Source of the DNA: Haliotis asinina
Lineage: Eukaryota > Mollusca > Gastropoda > Lepetellida > Haliotidae
Reading direction: 5' to 3'
Length of the DNA: 64,000 nt
NCBI RefSeq assembly: GCF_037392515.1
Contig: NC_090287.1
Location: forward strand, 11,955,001-12,019,000
In this document: positions 36,179 through 50,062 of the stretch, piece after piece
Numbering within the stretch: position 1 is the first letter of the stretch
Layout: each line of letters starts with the position of its first letter
Notes under the pieces: generated by a model
Databases searched by the model: none
The model's input: the letters and a program-made list of their open reading frames with translations, nothing else
Told to the model about the DNA's origin: nothing
Program-made: the position numbers and the translations under genes

Positions 36179-37096
36179 ATGGGCATCCCAGAGCACTTAC
36201 AGCACCCTCTGAGTATAGATACCAGCCTCAGCTACGATCTTGACCTGTCCCAATTCCCTGGGCTGGATGGTCCACGATATCACAATGAACCCATGTTGAT
36301 AATTGCACCTTCTACCAGCGGATTTAACTGTGGAATTGAAAGGTCAAACAGTCAAGTTGATGGTTCACCCACAAGAAAAAGCCAAAGTGAGATCCACTTT
36401 TCAACAAGACTTACAGCAGTGGGTCATCCAGGTGGACAGACGGATAGTCAAGATGCATTATGTGATATCATGGGTAGGTTCCTAAGGCATCGTCCTCTTC
36501 ACTATCAAATTGAGATTCATGCACTTCACTTATATACTTCACTGATAATTACGTGAAGTTACTACATACATGTCTACCTTTTGGAACATTTAGTATATTG
36601 GAGGATTTCTTTGCGTGTAAATCATGATATAATCTTACTTATCTTTGTTGCAGATATTCCAAACACGGACCTGTTCGTTGGTCTTGGCAATACAGCTGCT
36701 TACCACTCCATCGTTGAGGATGTGATACGTGGATTACCTTACTTTGATGACTTGACATATGTGGATGGTCCCTCTACGAATCAGAGACCTAAGTGTTATG
36801 TTCCCAGCAGACAATATCCAGAAATATTGACAACACATATCGGACAAAGCAAACACTCAGATGTTTCAAGAGGATGTGCCCAAATGTCTAATGTGAATCA
36901 CAGAAATGTGCCATACGCAAGCACACATGTCTATTCCAAAAGGAAACGAGCTGATGATGACAGTGAAACCGACTATCACAAGAAACCATGTTTCCGAACA
37001 GGACATAAGGAATACCTTTACAGCAACCACTATGGTGCACAAAGCTTTGGGACATATTCTGCCATCGGTTTCAGAAACCAAGTTCGGGTTATTTAA
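36179..37096 (+). CDS. C-type gene: diverged single-copy member of the family
   Basis: Exons 36179-36473 and 36654-37096 with a 180-nt phase-1 GT-AG intron give 245 aa. The open frame extends upstream only via a GTG, so the ATG is chosen; it aligns with the A and D starts. Residues 10-31 hold the diverged signature (DTSLSYDLDLSQFPGLDGP). Exon 2 begins DIPNTDLF and contains an acidic/hydrophobic stretch (SIVEDVIRGLPYFDDLTYVD) around 117-136. KRKR at 194-197 and HKKP at 207-210 form the bipartite basic motif. The C-terminal 35 residues are Tyr/Gly/Asn-rich and differ from A and D. It is flanked by unique DNA, and may be closest to the founder copy. Function is unknown; a nuclear location is inferred. 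Confidence 0.8.
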
Positions 37097-37218
37097 ACTT
37101 CTTGTGACGTAAACGCATTTTAGTAGTGCTGAAGGAATTCTTTGATCACAGCTTTGCGAAAAGAATTGATTGAACGAATTGACCTCTTTATTGATTGTTA
37201 CTGTTACCTTAAACCTGA

Positions 37219-37224
37219 AATAAA
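37219..37224 (+). terminator. Polyadenylation signal of the C gene
   Basis: AATAAA lies 123 nt after the stop codon, followed by GT-rich sequence (GTGTTTG) at about 37242. Confidence 0.6.
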
Positions 37225-40200
37225 TTATTGAAAGTTATTAAGCGTGTTTGCTGATCACAACGTACACTCGCTTTAGTATTGGAATGATAAGTACTTGTAA
37301 CTGATTATTGATGCCACACGATGAGTATTTAGAGCCCATATCTGTAAATTCAATGCTTTGAATGTTCACATTGATGCAAACGATCAGAACACATCCAACC
37401 AGAATCTTGACAATTTTGCAAACAGATAAAACTGTTAATCACATAGTTTCGTTTAAACATGTTTATTTCATGAAATGAATGTATCCATTGACTGGATTGG
37501 TTAACAAGCTCAAAGGAACTAATATACAGAGATATATGACACAATTATGACAAGGAAAACAAACATTAAAATGATATCAAATGAAATTGGATGATATGAC
37601 ATGTAGTCAAAAGATCGAGCACTTTATGGTTAGATGCATTTATGACATTTACAGTCGTTATCATCAATAGTAAAGGTTTAAGAGTCATAAATTTTAGTAT
37701 GTGGTTTGCTCAGTCAAATTGTCTAATATCAATTATAAACTGATAAACCGATTTAATGCAGAGTTAGGGGGTTGATGGAATATGTTCCATGTGATGTTGT
37801 TTTCTAATGAAAAGGCACTTATGTATTAAGATTTATTTTCTCTCAAAGCATCAAATCTGGAGCGCACGAAGAAGTATAATCTACACAGTCAGGACGTACA
37901 TGCAATAATACAAGGCAAAATAATTGAGCTACGTGATCCACGAAGAACACCTGAAACGAATACATTATTATTATGTCTTAAATAATGGTAGTAATGGCAT
38001 ATATACATCAGAACAATGACACATTCAAATCCCTTAATTGTACAATTAGCATAATCCGTACACTAATCCATACACGTATTTCAATATGTGTGAACTGATC
38101 TGACAATGGCGTCACCGCCCCGCCGTAATCAAAAGCAGGCCAGGTATCTTGCACATTTTAATAGGAACATCTGCCTCATGTCTGATTGTGGAGGAAAGCC
38201 TCTGTTTGACCATGAGGCGTTGCTTTAATCTGACATGGAAAACTAATCCTTGTATGAAATCTAATTACATAAGAGCAGACAATCAATATGACCAGAGACC
38301 ACACCGACGCTTACATAGCTCCCCTGGGGTGTGATTAGCTTATGGTAGTGAGTCTGAAGACATGCTATTCATCAGTGTCCGTATTGGTAACACCGTGGTG
38401 TAACAGGACTGGTTGTCTTGGTATCTCAACCTGTTATCTACTTATTAGTGCAATTGGAGCTACTTGATAACAGTCAGCTGTTACTTAATGACGCTGGCAG
38501 CCTTGGGGCTTGTAGAAATAGTAATTATCTTGTCAGTTTGGATTGGTTTTTAGCTTTGTTATCAAAACCTCACTAGCATTGTAAACAGTGTGAACTTCCA
38601 GTGACCTGGAATTTTTGAGTATTAAACCTGAATGAATAAAGAAGACGCTCCATCTTTGAAATAACAAACCTTCATTAAAACGATATGGATTTATTATGCT
38701 TGTAGTGAAAAATACAAACCATATATGCATCGCACAGAAATGTTTATGTTCCAGTGAGATATGTCGATTAATGGTTAAGGGACAACATGTAGATACGTTC
38801 TAAGGACACATTAATTGTTTTTGTCAGAACGATACAGACCTACTGGTTTGCTATCTTGTTTTACGAGTTTCATGCTAAAGTCTAGAGCGATGAAATAACC
38901 TGCATACTTAGTGATGCAGTTAAACTGGAATGTAACGTCAGTCATGTTGTATGAGGATATTTAGTTGGTGTGGGATGCAGAAAAAGCCTTCCTACTTTTC
39001 TCGGCACTGGACACCATTTGTGGCAGTTGAAAGCAGGACCAAGGACGACAAGCTTATTATTTTCCATTCAAATAGGAAACATTAACATGAAAAGCCTTTT
39101 ATTTTTGAATATACGTGAATCAGAATAGAGGATCTACTTGAAGATACGAGACCTGGTGTGTCTCGTTACTCTTTCATTAAGTCATTAGTGTCAGAATACA
39201 TGTCATGTGTCATGTCTTCCTCTTCCCTGTTTCTCGCCCATCACGTAAAACCTATCCTGTAACTGGCATGATGGACATGACAGGTCATTTGCTTCAGGTG
39301 CCATGTACCTTTATATAACATATTATACGTCAGTGAACCTCATGTTACCTGAACTATAACCTTTCTCCCGGAGTTAATATAAATGACGCAACCGCATATA
39401 TAACGTAAGATTTATACATACGTAATGCTGATCCCAGCTCGGGTTAGCGTGTTAAAAACCGAACGACCAGGATAGCAAACATTACGTCACCATGTGCATG
39501 ACGTGTGAATGACGTCATTCGTGTCGCCCTTGGACGGGATATTGCGGTTAATGACGAAGAAGCAAATATTCAAAAGACTATGACGTAACAGCTGTAAGCT
39601 TATAATTGTGTTGGTGGTACCGGTCACTGCACATTCAGATAGCCTCAGAATACACAGCCTACAGTGCACGGGACCCTTACACGGCGCTCATTAACTGTTC
39701 TTGTTTTCAAAGTATATATACATGTGAAGTCGTTAACAGTGAAATTTGGTTATTGCATTGTGAATGTTTGTAACCTTTCCTTTAATTATCTCACACCTTA
39801 CTTTCAGGCACCTTTGTATTTATTATTTAATATCTAATTCACACGACATGGTCCATTACTATGGAAACATGATTACATGGCTCACATACACATTCTAGAC
39901 GTTTATGAGGAATTGTAAATGACGAGTATCATTCATTCATTCATTCATTCATTCATTCGCGGCGAATCGAGTATCTGAAAATGTTACGGATATACTTTGA
40001 CTGAATATACGCGGATGATGGGTTTGTGGAGGTTGAACATGTACATGTATTGCCGTACATACACATACGTATGTGAGCAGGTCATCTGCATAAACAACAA
40101 GGTCTAAACCAAAGAGTGATCTGATAAAAAATCAGATGTCTGTGTATAATCGATATTATATCTGAGGATATTGCTGAGTTACCACATGTTATGTAAACGT

Positions 40201-42826
40201 ACTTAACGTGAGAGTGCATGACATAAACGCTAGCAGAAAACAATGGGATAGATCTTGAAGTCCACAGATGCCGAAACACATTTCACAGGATTTTTAGGCA
40301 AACATTTCAAAACATTTCGAAATTCAGTGATGACACTACGCGTTTGCGAAAAAAATAAATAGTTCAACAGCAGCACCAGTCAAGGATACAGCATTGAAAA
40401 TACAGTTACGTTCTGTCTTAGATCGATAAATGCAAAACATACACATTTTAAAAACATACAAATTAACAAAACAATATACTAATTAAGCCTGCAAAATTCT
40501 GTAGTTCGTGTTTTAAGATTTAAATGATTTGTGAATGAAAATGGGAATGGATTTGTTATTTGAAAAAAGCATTAGAAGCGACACAATGAATGAATGTCGA
40601 TGTCAATACAATGTACCCAGCTCTCTTCACAAATAACTCCAACTAACATCCGACCTATATCATAGCAGTAAAGTGATATCACATTCATACGGGATACAGT
40701 GAATTCTCACATGATAGCAGCTTTTACCAGAAAAACATAATTACTTATCATGGGGACGGGATGTTTAATGGATGTTTTCTGTAATTTGAGAAACACCACG
40801 TATAAAGTTTATATCCCAAAACCATTATGTAAAAAGCTCAGTGTTTTAAGATGTAACGAATTTGTTTAACAATTAATGTATATTTTGTAGTACTATGATG
40901 AAATCTTCCACATACACCATTCTGACATCCTATGCATTCTCAACTGTATATTTGTATCTCTTATAAATGACAGGTATCCCGACCTGGGCGTAATGAAAGA
41001 TCTGTGTCATGCGACAGAAGGTGACATCCATACTTTTCCCCTGATTGTGTATCTCATCCAAATACAATTTAAAGACGATATATGATCGCAAAAGCCGTTG
41101 TTATCTGATGTTGTTTATGAAAGGTGCTAATATATGTAAGATTATGTGAAAGGTATGGATGAATGGTTAGGTGACGAGCAGACTGTGAATTACTTAAAAT
41201 GTCAGAAATTGGTGCTTGGAACATAACAAAATGTCATTGTGTATTCAGAGGATTGTGATATCACCGCTAAGTTTCTACGTTCTACCAAATCTCCTGAGCA
41301 TACTTCTACAGACAACACTTCTTTGTTCAGCATTATCATGATGACACGCTGTAAAAGTTTGAGACAGATTAGTTGAGGATAAGCCCAAGGATGTAGTTAA
41401 ACTGTATAATCGCGGATTGGGGGGTCCGTAAGAACTTCATTAGAGGTGACGAATCAGAGGCGGTAACCGGCTAGGTTTCGAGGAGGCTGACACCGTTCGA
41501 AGGTTCCATGGTTTAATTATGCAAAATGAAGTGGTGAACCCAGGTGGTATTCTTGTGCGTGTATTTATTAATGTGCTATCGCCAATAACACATGGAATGG
41601 ATGATCTGGGGGTATACGATGCTGCAACGTGGTCTGTTGACTTTCAATTATTGTCCAGACCCACTCCGTTCTCCACTTCTCCGTTCTCCGCACCAAGCTG
41701 TGCTCGAGGTAGAGTTCTAAGATGACCGATAGGATCAAATTGGTGCAAAGGTCACATGACATTATTATGTAATAAACACCTTGTTAACAGATGTTGAAAT
41801 AAATAGTTCTGCCACTCTTATTTAGAGGAAATGGCATAATTAAATGTTACAGAGAATGCATAGTTTATTCAGTATTATTTTAGGTCGGAACAGGAAACAG
41901 AAAAAATGCAAAAAAATATTTCCCTGAAATAACCTTTAGGTTTACTGAATGAAATAGAAACACGAAAAGAAAAAAAGAGAGAATAACAGTTGTCACAGAA
42001 AACCTGTTTAATGTGAAGCTAAAACATCCAAGCGTTAACTGCTTTTCATATCGACATGTTTGAAGATACAGTACAACATGGATACAGCGAACAAATTTTA
42101 AAGTCCCGTCAGAAGTCCTTTACAATATTATTAAATTTATACACTCGTGAGTAGCGAAATAACGGCTATAGCGAACTGATATATGTATGTTTATAGCTGA
42201 CGCGCAGTGAATTGGGTTTCAGACTTTAGGGGCTAGATTTTTTATAGAAATCAACCCATTTTTATCACAGATTAATTTCTTCCGGATTTGTTGGGTCTGA
42301 GGTCAAAATTTTAACAATAGCATGTGCATGTAGCATTGATTGTGGTATCAGAGATGTGTCCTGTGCTATTAACCATGCCAATTGTCAATTTGTGTTTCAG
42401 TGTTACGACATAATCAGGAATAAAAAATATACAGCCCTGCACGATCCAGAGCTTTACGATAGTCAGGGCCATAATTCATGTCTCTAATCTGTTAAAGATT
42501 GCCATTAACTGCTCGAACAAGGTACCTTTCATAAACGCTAAGCCGTGTCTCGGGGCTATTTGGAATAAATCGGTGAATCGTCTGCTTAATTAGTAGCCTG
42601 ATAACTGTGTACAGAACCTCTGTGGATTGCTCCGGAAGGTATGGCCGTGGGCAACTCGGCCTGTTTACCACCACTGTGACATAACACCATGTCTTTGAGA
42701 CGTGATTAATTTTCTTAACTCCTCGATCATTTGCAATAGGACGCCAAAGCTTAAATATAAGAGACATGTCTGAGGTAAACAGACAGTGAAAGCGGTACCT
42801 AACTTGTTTTGGAAGACTGGCGAGTG
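37225..42826. other. Gene-poor AT-rich stretch
   Basis: No ORF with recognisable content or paralogous support. There is a short (ATTC)n run at about 39931-39957 and a TGACGTCA palindrome at about 39510. Nothing else can be supported. Confidence 0.5.
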
Positions 42827-43075
42827 AGTGAGTTTAGTTTTACGCCACACTCAGCAATATTCCAGCTATATGGCGGCGGTCTGTAAATAAACGAGTCTGG
42901 GCCAGACAATACAGTGATCAACAGCATGAGCATCGATCTGCCCAAGTGGAAACCAAGTCAGCGAGTCTGACCACCCGATCCCGCTAGTCTCCGCTTACGA
43001 CAGGCATAGTCGCCTTTTATGGCAAGCATGGGTTGCTGAGGGCCTATTTTACCCTGGACCTTCACAGTTCGGAAA
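42827..43075 (-). mobile_element. Gastropod SINE with GAGT tail
   Basis: The sequence runs from GAGTGAGTGAGTTTAGTTTT through a CAGCTATATGGCGGCGG motif and CCACCCGATCCCG to a CCTTCACAG end. I recognise it as a very common repeat of abalone DNA. The GAGT repeats mark the tail, so the element is read on the minus strand. It shares an internal segment (in reverse) with the SINEs in the D units. Confidence 0.8.
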
Positions 43076-46064
43076 ACGAAATGGAGTTTGTAAATACCAC
43101 TCTCATTATGCAATGACTGTTTCTCTTTAAGGCAAATCTGGATATGATGACCACTGATTAATACTAATATCCCATTAATTCCACATACATCCCATCGATC
43201 AAGATAAACGAAGATGGTTCCCGTGTCTACGGACATAGTTGAATATCATGAGAATCATTTCTTATCATTTGATATACGTGTACATATTAACAGAGATTGG
43301 ATGACATGTAAAATATTTAAGTTTGCGCTGAACGCATTGCACGATGAACGCGTTACAAAACTCAGACGGTGATTCTCAGAACTGCCATAATTCGTTATGT
43401 CGTTTTTCTACTCACACAATAATATACAAATATTGCAAAAGCCTTCCTGAAAATATGCTATGTAACTGCAATTGTTAAACATTACCTCTGACGAAAATAC
43501 AATATATTTGTGCGCTTTTCCTATTTGTATTACGTGGCGCAGTCCAGAAACTCCCTCATACAAAATGATAACTATGCATGATCCTATTTTCGCGTTCAGT
43601 CTGTATTAATTGACAAATCCTAAGCTTGCTACGCGATAAATGCAGTAAGGCGAGTCTGATGACCGACGCTGTTCCTTTGCTATTCACTGATGCGAAAATA
43701 ATGACAGAGTATCACATCAAAGTGAAATAATGAACGTTTGCCACAAACCTTTATCATTCCGATCAAGTGCCCGTGTCAAGACCACAACTGACCAGCTTGC
43801 GCTAATCTAACCCAGCGGCATACAGGACTTCCTGCATTGGTCCGCGTGGTCAAGGCTTCAACATTGTCTTGTAATGCACAAAAGGCGCCATTAAAGGATT
43901 AAACGTTTCACACCGGGCTGAGTTGCAACTAGAGAGTAAATGAGTCCAGGTCCACAATGAGTGCAGTTGGAACAGGTGTTCTCATTAGGTGGTAACCTCA
44001 CCTCCTTGGGGTTAATAGGTCTGAATGTATTAGGACACTATGGCTAATAATAACATAAAGAGAATTTACCAGGTAACACAACCAGTGGGGATTGTCATGT
44101 ATGTATTGTTGTTCTTTGTGACATGGAGTCAGCAGGATTTATGAGTGTACAGAAACAAAAGTTCTGAGGAACAAACAGAATACTTCATGTTCGGAGATTT
44201 GCTTTTAGCACGATTGTTTCTGAAATCAGATCTTGAAGTGACGGAAAACTGCTAAGTTGATACAATAATGGATAGTGACACAGCTGTAAATATCAACAGA
44301 GTCAGTGGTAACTGATGCAAATTGGTTCAACATATGGTTCAACATATGGTTCAACAATGCACGTAATCACATTTGCCGCAAGGATATGTGCACAAATACC
44401 TATTATACAAAGATGTTACTTATGGTCTGTAATATGAGAATCTATGGGTTGTAATGCTTTATACTGTGAGTGAGTGAGTGAGTGAGTGAAGGAGATAACT
44501 AAGAAGGCTTTAATGAAGATCAGTTTTATTTCTTTCTGCACAACAATCAATATCACAATTCATAGGTATAGAAAATCCACATTAGCACTTAGTAGCTATC
44601 ACTTTAGAATTCGATACAGGGCAAAGTCACAATGGAATGTGCTTATTCCCAGTCCAGATCAGCACCTTTCCTACATAATTAATCATGATATCGTTGATCA
44701 AATTCTGTACATTCTCGAACCAGTCACCCATAAGCCATTTGGGTTTTACTGCATAGACCATTCAGCGAAGGCTATTATGTTATATTATATATCGGTTGAT
44801 ACCCTTCCACACCAACCGCCAAGCTCAAATGCATTCTTCATCACTCATATGCAGATGGCCCATAAAAGGAACAAAGCCGACCATAGCCCTATACTTTTAA
44901 CGACGCCCCCAACATGCTGATGAGGATATTCTCGATGTGTATCTAGTCAACGAAACAAAAACCGATAACTGCCCCACAGCCTCGGGTGGTGCCACAAGGG
45001 AAATGTGAATATTTATGAATGTTGCTCCCTTCAAAAGAACCCACAATAAAGAGCAATAATAAACAATCTGACAACCGCCTGTGCTGTTATCACAACAAGG
45101 CATGTTACGTTTCCCCTAGTGCAGGACATCAATGTAATAAGAGCCATCTGCCTGTGGATATAATTGACATACCAGTGCTGCCTATTGATATCCGATGTAG
45201 ATTACTATCGCCATTGAGGGTTATATGACGTAAATGAGACGAGAGGGTTAATTAATCTGTTGACTATGGACACGGCCCTCAGTCTCCATCAGAAATAAAG
45301 GTAACAACGGATGTCACCTTGAGTTTTCATTCCAAAGTGAAACGATAATAGTTGATATCTTATCTCATTTTTCCCTCCGCTGTGGACATTTATCACCTAA
45401 TGTTGTAAACACCCACTCATGAGTACTCATGTAAACAGACCAGTTTCAGCTTTCTTCAGTATTTGGTAAAAATATATCCGAAAGAAAGCCATTCGACGCA
45501 CATCCTGAACCACTTCGACCACAATTTCCAAGTGATCTTTTTCTAATTTCAATACAACGACTTAATATTTATCGTATATTCAGGTTTCTTTAATTTTTCG
45601 CCCTGACACTCTCATGCTGGTCAAGAGTAGAAACACCATAAAGAGGACCTTGTATTGGTATACATATATAGCCTATCTACATAATAACATTGATGTTTGT
45701 GGACATTAAAACATTTTGGTCTGTGTTTTAGGACACTAATGTACGTGGATATACTCATGCTCGAAGCGTTATTGAATTGTGGAATAAGACTTGGGAATCA
45801 GTTCTTCGATTAATGTCTAATTTGTCCTCGTAATATACGATACCCGTTGTGGGTCCCAAAAGAAAACAGTTGGGTGAACTATAGCAACATTGCAATCAAC
45901 AATTGATATACTGAAATACACCCACTACAGAACAATCGTCCAAGTAGGTAATGTGTTCAAGATATTGAAATAACGTTCAAATTCCATGACAGTTATGACC
46001 TTAATTAGTCATCAAATCAATGAAAGGTTTGGAAACTGGTCCCAAATGCAAACATTGAGAAATA
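43076..46064. other. Gene-poor stretch before the D array
   Basis: A (GTGA)n microsatellite of about 22 nt lies at 44467-44488. An ORF of 144 codons starting at 44486 begins inside it, has no ATG until 44513 and no family resemblance. No gene is supported. Confidence 0.5.
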
Positions 46065-47597
46065 TCAGCAGCACACAATGCAGTTTACACACACGTGTTG
46101 CAATGCAGAGTTGCACCCCTATGTCACACAATGCGCTAATTCAACTTAATAGACAGGTAATAGTTGGTGGCTAGAAAATATGAATCAACGGTGTAAACAT
46201 TAGTCGCCCTTGCTCTCAGTCTTTTTGTTGCCTAAAAGGCAAAACAGTGGTTACAAATATGTAAATGGATCTCTCAAAATCTCTGACAATTAGTGTGAAT
46301 TAGTGTGACGATATATGACCCAAGACATGTCCAATGTTGTTTTTTTATCACATTCAAAATATGTAACACTACATTGAAAAGGTCAATAAACTTATCAATT
46401 AAACCGGACGAAAGTACAGCCTTGAAATGAGATTATCTGTAAGGTTAAATTACAGTCACCTTCTGATGGAGCGGCCGAGTTTCAAAGAACGGAAATATAA
46501 AACTGACTGAGCCTGGGAGTTGATATCGGGGTAAATGTTTTATCACATATATTTTCTGGTGTCTGTGGGAAAGACAATGCTTCCTAATCCACCATCAATG
46601 TCATTGCCGGATGTTGTGTTGCTTCATCTCACTGTACCCAACAAAATTCGTAGATATGAGGGCCGGCATAGGGAATGCTTACCTAACCTTGCACCAAGTC
46701 TGAACTGAGGGCTAAGCCCTTGGATGTATGGTACTTCTGTCCTTCAAAGATGCAAGTCTAGATAAGGGGAAGGTCTAGATAAGGAGAGGACGCCAGACCC
46801 ACTACACCAGAAACGTGTACAAGTCCTCCCAAGTATATACCTTGCGCCATCCTTTTTGGGCAGACAGTTGTGGCTATGTACAGAAACAACTATATATACT
46901 GAAAAATGTTACATAACATTAGACAGTTTAATTTGAATATAAAGCCTCCAGGGTGCAGGATTGTTTTAAATTAACTATGATATGTTTGCTCCCCGTGTTA
47001 ACCGTTTGATTAATGTTACCAACTGCCCATACATTAAGATGCATGAAACATGTCTCGCAGGTACACAATTAGACTAGCACTTAGTTTCTGAATGTGTATG
47101 ATTTCGATCGTAAGAAATAAACGCATTTTAATTGAAAAGGAACTTTAGTGAGACGAAAGATTAAAAAACTGGTGGAACTTCCTTCATTTAGTGCTTTAGC
47201 ATTGCAGGGCGGGTTAGGCTGTAAGGAATATAATACGATTCAGTGACTGTGAGGCAGACTAGTACACACTGTAAACCTACATTGCAGAGGATGATTTATC
47301 GCCATGCAGATAATAAACCACACGAGTGAACATATTTTGTGATAATTATATGTATTTCAATAAACAACAATAACATGGTAGAGATAACACGAGGAAGATG
47401 TATAGCAGTAACAGTAACTTCAAGCACTCGTTACATGTTCATTTCCTGATCAACCTTAACTGTGAGAAAGTGTAACAGTGAACTGGAATGTTTACATGTG
47501 TTCTTCTAGCACCACAGATCATACTGTCTCTGTATGAGGCCACAGTAACAACTGAGTGGGTTATCATGGGTGGAAGCTGATGATTTCAAATACATCT
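46065..47597. other. Unit 1: 3' flank of D1, no gene seen
   Basis: This contains the dispersed repeat shared with 30798-31000 (here about 47071-47270). No ORF is supported. The equivalents are 53056-54588 and 60044-61575. Confidence 0.55.
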
Positions 47598-48443
47598 TCA
47601 TGACAGTCTGCTTAAGTCACAATGCCCACATGTGGAAAACACAGACACCATAGAGGGAATAAGTTTTGAATCGGTCATCAACCTTGGATTCTTTTTGGAA
47701 TCAGCCTCTTCAGCATCAGCTGATCGGTATCTTTTCTGTCTTCGACCATATTGTGTTGCCGCTAGTAAGTCATCGGCAGAGATCCCACATTCGTTGTGAA
47801 AACTGCAGTCAACATCACAGTGTTCAAAGTCCTGTCGTCTATGCCAGGTGTCTGTGTTGAGGACTGTATGTTTAGTCAAGGTGGTGTCACATGATGACGA
47901 GAGTTCTTCTGCGACGTCGTCCAGAACCAACTGGAAAGTGTTGCTATCCAAGGCACTACTGGGGTCAAGGTCGGAGAACAAACTCTGGTTGCTATCTGAA
48001 GATGAAAGTCATTAAAATTAACTCACATTTTCATACGGGTGTCAACAAATGCAAATCGAAAATATTTACAGTGCATTTGTTTTTCAGTTTAGTCTTCTGT
48101 TCACACAAATATTCTGTTTCAATCAGTAGTGGTCAATGTAGACATTTAAAGAAGGTGTAGAATATAAGAAATTCATGAACTGAATGATGCAACATAATTT
48201 TGACATACCTTCAAGATAATCGAGAGTGTCAAGAATATTTGGAACACGATTTGTATGATCATTATTTGTGACACAATGTGTGATGTTGTCAAAGTAGTCG
48301 CTCCAGTCAGTGGCTATCAACAGAGCCGGCTGATACATGTGTTGTGGGTCGTCCAGACCTGGGAACATTGACATATCCAGGTCGTAGGTGATGTTGGTGT
48401 CGATACACAGAGGTTGAAGCAAGTGGGGAGGTACGTTTGTCAT
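47598..48443 (-). CDS. D-type gene copy D1: small acidic protein with bipartite basic motif
   Basis: Exon 1 is 48443-48209 and exon 2 is 47995-47598, with a 213-nt phase-1 GT-AG intron, giving 210 aa. The first 50 residues are very close to A (CIDTNITYDLDMSMFPGLDDP, then QPALLIATDWSDY), although the rest diverges strongly. Exon 2 carries FQLVLDDVAEEL (99-110), a Cys/His-containing acidic region (136-148), RRQKRYR (163-169) with KKNPR (179-183), and PSMVSVFS near the end, matching PTMVSVCS of A. D1 has Met where D2, D3 and A2 have Lys (MSMFPG against MSKFPG). The frame and splice sites are intact; function is unknown. Confidence 0.82.
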
Positions 48444-48493
48444 TGTGAACCCTACAGAAAGTGTGATTAATGATCACGCAATTACATCACATG

Positions 48494-48537
48494 TATTTAA
48501 AGTGTTTTGGTCAAGCATGCGCGAGCTTCGACCAATC
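48494..48537 (-). promoter_or_regulatory. D1 core promoter
   Basis: On the minus strand GATTGG (48537-48532) precedes TTTAAATA (48501-48494) by 36 nt, and the ATG lies 58 nt after the TATA start. TGTGATGTAA just after the TATA box matches the same place in the A genes. Confidence 0.65.
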
Positions 48538-49452
48538 AGATGGTCAGTTTACTTAGCTTACTTAGCGTAGCTTACGAACCTCGACCCATTCCTTCAGAGC
48601 ATGTTTTTCGTCAAAGCAATTGTCACAAATTACAGCGAGCCGGGCTAATTAATATGTCTCCGCATTGAAGTGGATGTCGGCTTGCACTGCCGCGGACGGT
48701 GCTGGCTATAACCTATTGTGTAGTAATTCTCTGTAGCCAACTGATTACACCCGTTGTTTTTAAGCTGCTTTGAAATGTGTAGACAATAGAAGCGTATTTG
48801 TTTGCTGTGTTGATGCGCTAACATCGCTCTAAAACTGCAGATAGCTTTAACGCATATTAATCCTGATTTCAGAGAATGTATTGAGAGTAGACATAATTAA
48901 AGAAATGAATCTGGTATTTCGTATATTTCAATGAACATGACATTCACTTTACGCAGAATTATACGTGCTAGTTGTAATCATGCACAATTTATCTTGCATC
49001 TTTTTATACAATAACAACCTCTCTTTCGTCTGCAGTCGTCAGCGGTTGTTCTGATGCAAAACCACGAATAGACTTTTGACAGAGAACATCTTCCCAAATA
49101 ATATAAAGGGGGATGTTTGAAATATTGCATTTCCTTGCAAGAATAATCTATCCCCAATATTGGGTTACTGTTTTAATTAGACATATATAGTTTCCAATTT
49201 GATGCATGAACCTTTACGACATTTCAGCGTGGTCGCCAAAACGATACATAAAATATATTTTACGACACTTCAGCCAATGTCAGTGAGCACGAAAACGTGT
49301 TTGTTCTGAAGTTTCTTCCCTTGCAATAGAAACAAATTGATGAGGAGGGGGGGTTCATTTCGTCATCGCACTGGTTAATATATTGAGTTTTGTCTACTTG
49401 GGACCATATAATATATGATGACTATATCTGCAAAATTGAAGAAACAGTGCTG
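48538..49452. other. Unit 1: upstream region of D1
   Basis: No gene is seen. A TAATTAATAT element at about 48647 is a homeodomain-like core on the side where the A genes have TTAATTATT. Equivalents are 55529-56443 and 62516-63430. Confidence 0.45.
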
Positions 49453-49665
49453 TACCCGTGACGATCCGGGTTAGAAATGATCTTCAGTAGACCACGCCAG
49501 TCAATGCCTAACGGGATCGGGTGGTCAGGCTCTCTGACTTGGTTGACACATGTCATCGTATTACAATTGCTTAGAGCAATGTTCATCACTGGATTGCCTG
49601 GTTCAGAATCGATCATTCACATACTGCCGCGATAGACCTGGGCTACTGAGTGTGGCTTAAAACAA
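49453..49665 (+). mobile_element. Unit 1: SINE, relative of the 42827 element
   Basis: It starts ACCCGTGACGATCCGGGTTA and includes GGGATCGGGTGGTCAGGCTC and GACTTGGTTGACACATGTC. It ends near GTGTGGCTTAAAAC. This is the reverse orientation of the 42827 copy and is diverged. Confidence 0.75.
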
Positions 49666-49671
49666 CAAATC

Positions 49672-50062
49672 AACAACAACAACAACCATAATGCATGACC
49701 AACAATAGCAAACAACACTGCATGACCAACAACAACAAACAACACAGCATGACCAACAACAAACGACACTGCATGACCAACAAAAGCAAGCAAAACTGAA
49801 TGACCAACACCAAACGACACTGCATGACCAACAACAACAAACAACATTGCATGACCAACAACAAACGATACTGCATGACCAACAACAACAAACAACATTG
49901 CATGACCAACAACAAACGATACTGCATGACCAACAACAGCAAACAACACTGCATGACAAACAACAAACGATACTGCATGACCAACAACAGCAAACAACAC
50001 TGCATGACCAACAACAACAAACGATACTGCTTGACAAACAACAACAAACAACACTGCATGGT
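49672..50062. repeat. Unit 1: minisatellite of 24- and 27-nt units
   Basis: About 14 units of the type CATGACCAACAACAAACG plus ATACTG (24 nt) or with one more CAA (27 nt) follow the SINE tail. Because units are multiples of three, long ORFs appear on both strands (for example 50162-49617); these are by-products. Confidence 0.92.

Noticed and set aside
44486-44920. 144-codon plus-strand ORF
   Set aside because: It begins within a GTGA microsatellite, has no ATG until 44513, and shows no domain or paralogue.
49672-50062. CRISPR-like array
   Set aside because: Units are contiguous and imperfect with no unique spacers, in a eukaryotic setting.
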